This document shows positions 19,636-28,100 of a DNA stretch of 32,575 bases, piece after piece. The notes under the pieces were generated by a model. The model made no database searches. It worked only from the letters and a program-made list of their open reading frames with translations, and was not told where the DNA came from. The stretch's first letter is position 1, and each line of letters opens with the position of its first letter. Source of the DNA: an uncultured euryarchaeote (lineage in GTDB: Archaea > Thermoplasmatota > Poseidoniia > Poseidoniales > Poseidoniaceae); contig CALCOP010000144.1 of the NCBI GenBank assembly GCA_937897365.1, forward strand, positions 1 to 32,575. The letters run 5' to 3'. The translations under genes and the position numbers were made by a program.

Positions 19636-22215
19636 ATGCTCGCGAAGCGGTTGATGTCCATCTGCCTCGCCGCGATGATGCTCTCAATGTTGCCCTCAGT
19701 CTCCGCTGACGACGATATTCAGAGCGCAAGCCCACTTACCGATGGTGTTACGTCCAACGGTTATGTTTGTGATCCGGATTGCGATGCCGGTCGAGACAAA
19801 GCCGATTTTTGGAAAATTGAAGCTCGTAAGGGCGATATCGTTCAAGTTTCTTTTTCCGGTTCTATGAACGGACCTGCCTGGTGGTGCCCTGGTGATGGAT
19901 GGACCGGACGATTTTCTCTACTTGATGCCCAAGGAAGCGTTATCGTTGACACAATGGCAGATGATAGTGCAGCATCCAAAGTTCTCTCCACAACTGTGAA
20001 TACTGCAAGTTATGTGTATGTCAAAGTCAAAGCCGACGATTCTTGGTGTAACGATGGTTTCGATTATACACTCACACCTTCAATCGATAAAGCAAATCGA
20101 GATTACGATGAAGACGGCTTCATCGATAACGATGATGACTGTGATGACCTTGTAGGAACCTCCACGAATGACCGAAAAGGTTGTACTGATTCAGATTCAG
20201 ATGGATGGTCTGACCCTGATTCAGGATGGGGCCCCCAAAATGGAGCTGATGCTTTCGTCAATGAAAATTCACAGTGGTTGGACAGCGATAACGATGGTTA
20301 TGGTGATAATCTCGAAGGGTTCGAAGGTGATCATTGTCCGTTCCGAAGAGGATATTCTGTTCTTGACCGCTACGGTTGTCTTGATTCTGATGGTGATGGC
20401 TATTCAAACGAAGACCCAGGTGGTTTAGATGGTGTAACTGCGTGGTATGCCCACCCGGTTGGGTTTGGGGATGCATTCCCGCTTGATGCAACTCAATGGA
20501 ACGATACCGATGCCGATGGCTACGGAGATAATTGGGAAGATGGCGATTGGAACATTACTCGAGAAGGATGGGGAATTGGTTCGTGGATGTTTAATGCTTC
20601 AACGCCCGATGCTTGCCCGTTCATTACCGGTACTTCAACCGGAGATAGGTATGGTTGCACCGATACGGATGGTGATGGATTTTCCGATGGTGATGTAAAC
20701 TGGACGAAGGCCAACGGTTCTGATGCATTCCCACTTGAACCAACACAATGGCAAGACCGTGATTTTGATGGTTGGGGTGACAACCAATCCGAAGGTGCTC
20801 TTCAAGTCGATGATTTCCCTGACAATCCAACCCAATGGGCTGATTCGGATGAAGATGGTTGGGGCGATAACCAATCATATGGCGCCACTCAAATTGATGA
20901 TTTCCCATTCATAGAATCTCAATATCGAGACACAGATGGAGATGGATATGGCGATAACCTTGGTGGTTTTGAGGGGGACGTTTGCGTATTCTCCTCTGCT
21001 GAAGAAGTCGAATCCGGCTGGATATCTCGTTACGATCGTCTTGGATGCCGTGACGTCGATTCAGACGGCTATTCAGATCCAAGCAGTGATTGGATTGCTC
21101 ATCCAAATGGTTTTGCGGACGCATTCCCGAATGACGAGAGTCAATGGTATGATACCGATGATGATGGTTATGGAGATAACCTCGAATATTTCGATGGCCA
21201 AACACTCCGAGTTGCTTATCGGGGTGATGGATGCAGAACCACAGAAGGTTCCTCCACTTTCGACCGTTGGGGATGTCCTGACAGTGATGAAGATGGATGG
21301 TCTGATCCTACAAGTTCATGGTTAGCAAGTCCTGGAGGAAAAGGCGATGCATGGCCTATGGACGTGACACAATGGCACGATATTGATGGTGACGGGCGCG
21401 GTGACAACCCTCTTGGGACAACTGCGGATGTTTGCCCAACCCAAGCAGGAACTTCCGTCGGACCTTCCTCAGGTGGCGACCGATGGGGTTGCCCAGATAC
21501 GGACGGCGACGGATGGTCAGATTTAGGTGATGCATTCATACATGAGCCCACTCAATACAGGGATACAGATGGTGATGGCTTTGGAGATTCTGTAGACGGT
21601 AATCAGGGTGATGCGTGCCCAGAAGTGCGTGGAACCTCACTTCTCGACCGTCTTGGCTGCCGTGATACCGATGGTGATGGTTGGTCAGACCCGACAGATT
21701 CCTGGCAAGCTCACCCTTATGGTTCTGCAGACTCTTTCCCTACTGAATCTCTTCAATGGCGTGATTCAGACGGTGATGGCTTTGGCGACGTCCCATTAGG
21801 TGCTCTTCGCGATGATTGTCCTGACGTTGCAGGAATTTCAATGCGCGATGCTCAAGGCTGCGTCGATTCCAATGGAGACGGTTGGTCCGATTCTTATGGA
21901 GAATTCGCCGCCGCAGTTGCAATTCTTGGAGAAGACCCAGCAGCGTCCTGGTTGACATACCTCGTGATTGGATTTGGATTCATTTTTGGAGCGACTTTAG
22001 CCCTGATTGTTCGTAAAAACAAGGATGGAGAAATGATACAAGACGAATTGTTTGAATCTAAAGAATCTGCTGAACTTGATGCCCTTACAATGGAATCTAT
22101 GCCTGCCCCTATGATTCCTCTTGAGGACCTCCCCCCTCTCCCCATACCGGAGGGAATGGAGATGCCTTTGCCTCCGCTACCTGAACCTGAACAAGGAGGT
22201 GAGGTCAATGAGTGA
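19636..22215 (+). CDS. TSP3-type calcium-binding-repeat surface protein with C-terminal TM and proline-rich cytoplasmic tail
   Basis: Signal peptide MLAKRLMSICLAAMMLSMLPSVSADD. About nine '(T/S)QW.D.D.DG(Y/W)GDN' units interleaved with 'C.D.DGDGWSDP' units. TM LTYLVIGFGFIFGATLALIVRKNK. Tail MPAPMIPLEDLPPLPIPEGMEMPLPPLPEPEQ. Confidence 0.9.
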   Translation: MLAKRLMSICLAAMMLSMLPSVSADDDIQSASPLTDGVTSNGYVCDPDCDAGRDKADFWKIEARKGDIVQVSFSGSMNGPAWWCPGDGWTGRFSLLDAQGSVIVDTMADDSAASKVLSTTVNTASYVYVKVKADDSWCNDGFDYTLTPSIDKANRDYDEDGFIDNDDDCDDLVGTSTNDRKGCTDSDSDGWSDPDSGWGPQNGADAFVNENSQWLDSDNDGYGDNLEGFEGDHCPFRRGYSVLDRYGCLDSDGDGYSNEDPGGLDGVTAWYAHPVGFGDAFPLDATQWNDTDADGYGDNWEDGDWNITREGWGIGSWMFNASTPDACPFITGTSTGDRYGCTDTDGDGFSDGDVNWTKANGSDAFPLEPTQWQDRDFDGWGDNQSEGALQVDDFPDNPTQWADSDEDGWGDNQSYGATQIDDFPFIESQYRDTDGDGYGDNLGGFEGDVCVFSSAEEVESGWISRYDRLGCRDVDSDGYSDPSSDWIAHPNGFADAFPNDESQWYDTDDDGYGDNLEYFDGQTLRVAYRGDGCRTTEGSSTFDRWGCPDSDEDGWSDPTSSWLASPGGKGDAWPMDVTQWHDIDGDGRGDNPLGTTADVCPTQAGTSVGPSSGGDRWGCPDTDGDGWSDLGDAFIHEPTQYRDTDGDGFGDSVDGNQGDACPEVRGTSLLDRLGCRDTDGDGWSDPTDSWQAHPYGSADSFPTESLQWRDSDGDGFGDVPLGALRDDCPDVAGISMRDAQGCVDSNGDGWSDSYGEFAAAVAILGEDPAASWLTYLVIGFGFIFGATLALIVRKNKDGEMIQDELFESKESAELDALTMESMPAPMIPLEDLPPLPIPEGMEMPLPPLPEPEQGGEVNE

Positions 22216-23530
22216 GTCGAAACTTCTTGTTCCGATACTTCTTGTCATGCTCTTCTTTGGTTGTATCGTCATGCCTTTGGGCATAGTGGAAGAGGTAGAA
22301 GCAGAAACTTCTGCTGTTGATGATGCTCTTTCTGGCGAAGGAATCACGTTAGTTGCATTGCGTAATGATACTATGGACATGAACCAGGATGGTGAACCTG
22401 ATGCCATACGAGTGGTTGTCATCCTCAACTCAAGTGCAGAATGGACTGAAATTGAATTGCGATTATATGGACTTCACAAGGACAAAGAAGTTCGTGAAGA
22501 TCAATATATGGCCTTCACCGGACAATCCAATGCAAGTTTGGTTTACGATGCTTGGTCACAAGGTGAACACTCTTTGCGCCTTGAATTTATCAACCAAGAT
22601 GGGAATAAAATTACCTCAATTCAATTGCCTACCTATGTCCTTACTCCTGCATTGAAAACTCCGCAAATCATGCTTGATTTGGATTCGCCAACTCGAATTG
22701 AGACGGGAGACTCGTGCTCAATCAATCGCATTTTTGCCGATGAAACCGGCCCTCGATATGACGCCTCTGGAACTCGAACGTTCTCTGGTGCGCCGTTCAC
22801 AGTTCTCGATAATCAAACCATTTTGGATTGCTCTCACTGGCCTGCGGGAGAATATGTGCTCAAAGAAGCCTATCGAAATGATTTAGGCCAAACTGCAGAA
22901 TACTGGCTCAATCTCACTATTCACAATCGCCCCGCACCTGCGTTTTCGCTGTCTGTGATTGGGAATGAAAATGTCACAGATAATCCTTGTGAAATCACAA
23001 TGGTGTCGAACATGCTCGGAGTTGATTTCTCTACCTTCGATAAAATTTGGACCGTTCAAGGTACGGAATTACCCGGTAATCGAAGTATCACTTACGACTG
23101 TACGGTGTTGCCTGCAGGTGTTCATCTGATTACTCTGGAAGTCATCAACAACGAAAAGATTCGAACCGTTCATGGTGTAAATCTTGTTCGACTCCCCGGA
23201 CTCAACCTGTCACAAGAAGAGGCAGCGACACTCCCGAGCCGTTCATTCGGTGACGAAACACCGACTGAATCTGTTGGCTGGTTTTCGATCGGAATTCTCG
23301 GATTAATTGTTTGTGTCGTTGTATTTGTGCTTCTTGTTCGAATGAAAGAAGATACAAGTGCTTCTTCTTTACGGAATCTTGGGCCTATGCCTATGATTCT
23401 GGCCGATGGTTCACCTGATGCTCAAGGTCTTCCAACAATGACAGATGCAGAAGGAGTCCTTTGGCGCCAACATCCAGACGGTACAACGGATTGGTGGGAT
23501 GACCAACTTCGAATTTGGCATAAATGGTGA
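22208..23530 (+). CDS. Single-pass membrane protein with WW/DUF2510-like Trp-rich C-terminal motif
   Basis: AGGAGGTGA SD precedes ATG 22208, which overlaps the previous stop (ATGAGTGA). Signal KLLVPILLVMLFFGCIVMPLGIV, beta-rich ectodomain, TM IGILGLIVCVVVFVLLVRMKE, C-terminus GVLWRQHPDGTTDWWDDQLRIWHKW. Confidence 0.85.
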   Translation: MSESKLLVPILLVMLFFGCIVMPLGIVEEVEAETSAVDDALSGEGITLVALRNDTMDMNQDGEPDAIRVVVILNSSAEWTEIELRLYGLHKDKEVREDQYMAFTGQSNASLVYDAWSQGEHSLRLEFINQDGNKITSIQLPTYVLTPALKTPQIMLDLDSPTRIETGDSCSINRIFADETGPRYDASGTRTFSGAPFTVLDNQTILDCSHWPAGEYVLKEAYRNDLGQTAEYWLNLTIHNRPAPAFSLSVIGNENVTDNPCEITMVSNMLGVDFSTFDKIWTVQGTELPGNRSITYDCTVLPAGVHLITLEVINNEKIRTVHGVNLVRLPGLNLSQEEAATLPSRSFGDETPTESVGWFSIGILGLIVCVVVFVLLVRMKEDTSASSLRNLGPMPMILADGSPDAQGLPTMTDAEGVLWRQHPDGTTDWWDDQLRIWHKW

Positions 23531-23541
23531 GGTGCTTACCA

Positions 23542-24396
23542 GTGTTAGACATTCTTCTCTTCACTCTTGCCTCATTTGTAATCTTCTGTGCACTAATTTG
23601 GCTGGTGAAAGTCCGTCCCCGAATACCACAAAATGAAGCTGAATGGAATTCTGATTGTGAATTTTTAACCACAACGACAATCGATGGTGACATGATTACT
23701 TTCCGAAACGTGCGTGATTTCTTCTGGCGCACAACCCGTGATCGTGACGAAGCATGGGTTGATGAGGTGATCGTCAATGTTGAAGAATTGAAAGATATTT
23801 GGTTTATGGTGGATCACTTTCATTCAATACATGGAATGGCACATACATACTTGACGTTTGAATTTAATGACGGAACTTGCCTTTCCTTTTCGTTCGAGGC
23901 CCGCCGAAGAGTGAAGCAACGATACCACCCTTGGGCCGGACTTTGGCGCAATTTTGAACTCTACCTTTTGGTTGGTTTTGAGCATGACCTCACCGGTCTG
24001 CGAACCAACGCGAGAGGAAATAAAGATTACATGTTCCGAGCCATTACTCCACCAGGTAAGGACAAAGATATGCTTCGCAGGCTTGCCAATAAAGCAAACC
24101 AGTTGGCTGAAAACCCCGAATGGTATCATTCCTTTCTTACGACTTGTAATACCTCGATTGTCCGGATGGTGAATCGAGTCACACCGGGGCGTGTGCCGTT
24201 CTTGTGGCGTAATTTTCTTCCAGGATATACGCCTAAGGCTGCGCTAAAACTCGGTTTGATTGAGGATTGGGGCGGTTTTGAGGTAACTCTTGAGAAAGCC
24301 CGAATCGATGAAGTCGCACGTGAATGGGACGGAAAGGGCAGTTACTCTGCAATGTTACGAGAGCATTTACCCCCTTCAACGATCCAAGAAAAGTAA
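23542..24396 (+). CDS. DUF4105-like membrane-anchored protein
   Basis: N-terminal TM LDILLFTLASFVIFCALIWLVKVRP, then NVRDFFWRTTRDRDEAWVDEVIVNVEELKDIWFMVDHF...MAHTYLTFEFNDGTCLSFSFEARR...YHSFLTTCNTS, which matches my recollection of DUF4105. GTG start at 23542 has GAGGTG 7 nt upstream; alternative ATG at 23524. Confidence 0.78.
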   Translation: MLDILLFTLASFVIFCALIWLVKVRPRIPQNEAEWNSDCEFLTTTTIDGDMITFRNVRDFFWRTTRDRDEAWVDEVIVNVEELKDIWFMVDHFHSIHGMAHTYLTFEFNDGTCLSFSFEARRRVKQRYHPWAGLWRNFELYLLVGFEHDLTGLRTNARGNKDYMFRAITPPGKDKDMLRRLANKANQLAENPEWYHSFLTTCNTSIVRMVNRVTPGRVPFLWRNFLPGYTPKAALKLGLIEDWGGFEVTLEKARIDEVAREWDGKGSYSAMLREHLPPSTIQEK

Positions 24397-25008
24397 CAGT
24401 TGGCCTGAATTATATTTGATCTCAAGACATTCTTCCTTAGTTTGGTTGTGTAGACCTTGCGTACCCGCCGTTAATGTTTCATCTTTCAAATTCCATCGAG
24501 CTCCAGATACCTGAATGCCTTCAACTTCACCAATAGCGAATAAGGAAAAGGACCCTCCAATTTCTATAGAACAGTTGCTATAGCCCTCTTTTGGTAGTAA
24601 TTCAATTGTGCACTGCGTTGTGTGTAATCGGGTGTTTGCTGGAACTTCGCACAAGGCTAAAATTGCAGCAAATTGATGTGAGAAATCTCCACCTTCAATT
24701 CCTATGATTTCGATGGAAGATGCGCCGTTTTCAACACTCCATCGGATGGCTTTGACCAAATCATTCTCATTTTGGCTTTCTTGTCGAACAACCTGAATTT
24801 TTGAATTACGGTGAATTTGATGCTGAGCATCTGATGAAAGGCTATCCATATCGCCGATTACGGTTTGCATTTCGACCTGATTTCTGAGGCATTGCTGTGC
24901 AGCTCCGTCACACGCTACAATATGGTTCGCATCCATAGCCAACTGTTGCCAGATATCTCGTTCAGGCCAAACTCCGTTCGCCGTGATCAGATAAGTCTGC
25001 TCCGCCAT
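24376..25008 (-). CDS. Thiamine pyrophosphokinase-like (TPK / 6-HMP-pyrophosphokinase fold) protein
   Basis: VACDGAAQQCL...VIGDMDSLS...VVRQESQNENDLVKAIRW...IIGIEGGDFSHQFAAILAL matches TPK catalytic motifs. Convergent 21-bp overlap with the DUF4105-like gene. Confidence 0.8.
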   Translation of the reverse strand: MAEQTYLITANGVWPERDIWQQLAMDANHIVACDGAAQQCLRNQVEMQTVIGDMDSLSSDAQHQIHRNSKIQVVRQESQNENDLVKAIRWSVENGASSIEIIGIEGGDFSHQFAAILALCEVPANTRLHTTQCTIELLPKEGYSNCSIEIGGSFSLFAIGEVEGIQVSGARWNLKDETLTAGTQGLHNQTKEECLEIKYNSGQLLLFLDR

Positions 25009-25083
25009 GTATTGCCCAAAGAGTCCATCTTGTCAAACCCATGCATAAGACGGTAAGTCAATTCGATTTGGTATTTCTGTGAC

Positions 25084-25102
25084 TGACCCCCTACGGGGGT
25101 CA
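25084..25102. promoter_or_regulatory. Perfect 8-3-8 inverted repeat TGACCCCC-TAC-GGGGGTCA upstream of giant TSP3/FG-GAP protein gene
   Basis: Read directly. Same TAC loop and TGAC/GTCA ends as 19572-19590, with one compensatory pair change. Confidence 0.6.
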
Positions 25103-25106
25103 ATGG

Positions 25107-28100
25107 ATGCAAACTTCAAGAAGCGTTTTCAATGAAGGCAACCGACAAGGGGGCATGGCGGCGTCGGGCAGCAGACCTTTTCCAACAATTTCTTTGCTGC
25201 TCACTCTGTTATTTGTCGCCCATCTTTTCTCGCCGTTCATGCAGAATCCCTCGGATTCCGAATCAGAACTAAATGAAATTTTGATTCACTCTTCAAGTGA
25301 ATATGTGCCTCTCAGTGACGCATACAGCCATGACTTCGCAGGTACGAGTCTCGCTTTTGATGGATTGGATGATGCCACGGTTCGTGAAGAATCTGCGCTC
25401 GATATTTGGATGTCTGAGATGTTGGCTGTCTTACCGAATGAAACGATGGGGGTTCCAGATATTCAACTTCGCCATGATGAAGGCTTTGATGTATGTTGGA
25501 CAACATTGGAAGGGAATGTGTATGTTGGTTCGCTTGAAGGAGGAAATTCTTCCTATTCATCGGTCCAATCAAGTTGGAGTATGCATCTTGTCGATTCAGT
25601 AACTCCTTCCAGCCAAAGCATGCCACTTGTTGATTGCGCTCTTGCTGTAAATGAGGACGGACGCCAGTACGTTCTGTATGCAGACGGTCACAACATCAAA
25701 TCAGCACACATCGCTTATCCCAACTCTGTATTTTCTGAACTTTCATGGCAGAAAATCACGATTCGATACGATGTTCAGCCTACGGATATACAGATGGTTT
25801 TGCTTCCGAATCAACTCGAATATGCAGTATTTCGAGATGTGAATGGCTCTCTTTGGCAACTCAATTACAGCGGTAACATATGGTATGACAATCTGCTCGA
25901 TGTTGGGCCAATTGGTCATTCGATTGAACTTGCAATGGATGACAATGGTGTCGCACATATTCTCTACACTGCTGGTGAAGAAGTTCGTTTGATTCGTTAT
26001 GATGGCTCCAGTTACGATCGACGTGTTCTCGTCCGAGACTCAAATCTTGGTGTTCATCTTGGAATGGGATTAGACTCGAATGCCGTTGAACAAATTGCTA
26101 CTACTTCTGTCACTGATGACGGTACCGGAAATATGAACACCAATATTCAACTCCTTCGCAGTCTTTCAGGGCAAGACGAAGGACGCATAGATCCTGTACC
26201 TACGCATTCTGATGTGAACAGAGACTCTGCACAACAAACCTCTTCCCTTGATTTGGAAGAGGGTGTTTCTGTTATGGCAGACATCAACGGTGACGGTTTT
26301 GATGACTTTATTTTTACAGAACCTGAGTATTCAAACGGCAACCAAGAAACCGGTCGCGTTTCTGTTTCTTTTGGGTCGGTCAACGGTCTCTCTGACCTTG
26401 GTTTGCTCTCTTCATGTAACGGCTCTCAAGCCGGTCAGCGCTACGGTTCTGGCCTTGCGGTTGCGGATTACAACGGTGATGGATTGCATGATATCGCTCT
26501 TGGTTCACCTGGATGGAATTCCACTTTGAGCGAGGGAAGTGGAGATAATGGCCGAATCGAAATTCTCCTTGGAAATTCAACGACTGGATTCAGTTGCTCA
26601 AATCCGTGGTGGAACGTGACTGGAAATCCTGGTGAAGCACTTGGTTGGAAAATTGAAGCAATTGATGGGATGAACGGAGATGGATTTGCAGACCTGGCTG
26701 CTGTGGCCGCGAATCATTCGGTTGTCGTTGCCACGATTCCCAACGAAATTGTTCACAAAGGTAAGATTGCCATATACAAAGGAACAGCCTCCTCTATGGA
26801 ACATGTTCGCAACATTACTCAAACCCAAGAATCGACTTTACTCGGTCGCTCATTGAGCGGATCAGGTGATCTGAACGGTGACGGATTTGATGATTTACTT
26901 GTTTCGAATGCTGCAAGTTTTGATTCATTCAGTGGCTTTCCTTCAATCGAAATATTCTTTGGCACTTCTTTTGGTTTCAACGGAACTGCAGACCAAAAAA
27001 TTCTCTCTACTGTTCAAGGCAAGATGTTCGGTCATACCATCGACTTCATCGGTGATATCAACTCTGATGGTTTTGACGATATGATGTTTTCAGAAGTGTA
27101 TAACGGAACCGGCGGCTATCAAGCCGGAAAGGTTTGGATGTATCATGGGTCCGCTTCTGGAATTCATTCTGCTGTCCCTAACTGGACAAAGCTGGGTGAT
27201 TCAAGCAATGCATTGCTTGGAAGGATGTTTATGGGTGCTGGAGACGTCAACGAAGACGGATACGACGATATTCTGCTCATGGAACAGGGCGCTACTCGTA
27301 ACGGTAAGGTCGATTTGATTCTTGGTTCTGCAAGCGGCCTAAGTACTGAATCGGAATTGCTCGCAACGGGTGCATCTCAACAATATCGAGGTTTAGCGAT
27401 GGCAACTCTTGGAGATGTTGATGGCGACGGATTAAACGAGATTTGCCTCAGCTCTCGGCAAACAGTTTCCAGCTCGTCATTCAGAGTTGTTTATGACTTC
27501 TATTCTGAACGGGATTGGGAATCAACCACGTTTACTTTCGATACGGATGAACTTGAATTCCTCGATGTTTCCACATCAAGTCGTGGTGAAGCAAGCATGC
27601 TCTTATCGTTCCAAAACTGGGAGTCACTCCATTTCGTTGAACATGTCGACGATGGAACTGCAACCGGTATTTGGGCAGATAATGTTCTTTCAAACGCTCT
27701 TCTTAATTCGACGAACTTCGCTTTCGCAGGAACCAGTTCCGGTCGGCCAATCGTTCTTTCAACGGATGGCGGTCACGCTCTCAAGATGCAGACGACTACG
27801 AGTTATACTGCGGTTGAGCAAAGCATCTTGACGTCCGGTACCATGGGCGCATTGCTTGGTTCTGCTCTTGATTCCGATGGTCATCAGCACCTTGCTCACG
27901 CCACCTCTGCAGTTGGTGGCTACCAAATATTTGCCTCCATAGAAGACGATTCAGGCTGGTCCACCTCTCAAGTCGCTACGAATCTTGATCTTGCAGACCC
28001 GCTGGTTGTTCTAACCGACCAAAGCGATGACACACATATTCTCTACCGTGACTCAACCGATAATCAACTGATAGTTTCGCATTATGATGGCAGTTGGACT

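Noticed and set aside
19720-22000. Regularly recurring short DNA repeats resembling an array
   Set aside because: Copies are degenerate, in frame and coding for TSP3 units; no constant repeat or unique spacer structure of a CRISPR.
20258-22208. Multiple antisense and alternate-frame ORFs across the TSP3 genes (His/Asn/Gln-rich or Met/Val-rich translations)
   Set aside because: They are shadow ORFs from the repetitive GAT/GGT codon composition; the sense frame has clear signal peptide, repeats and TM.
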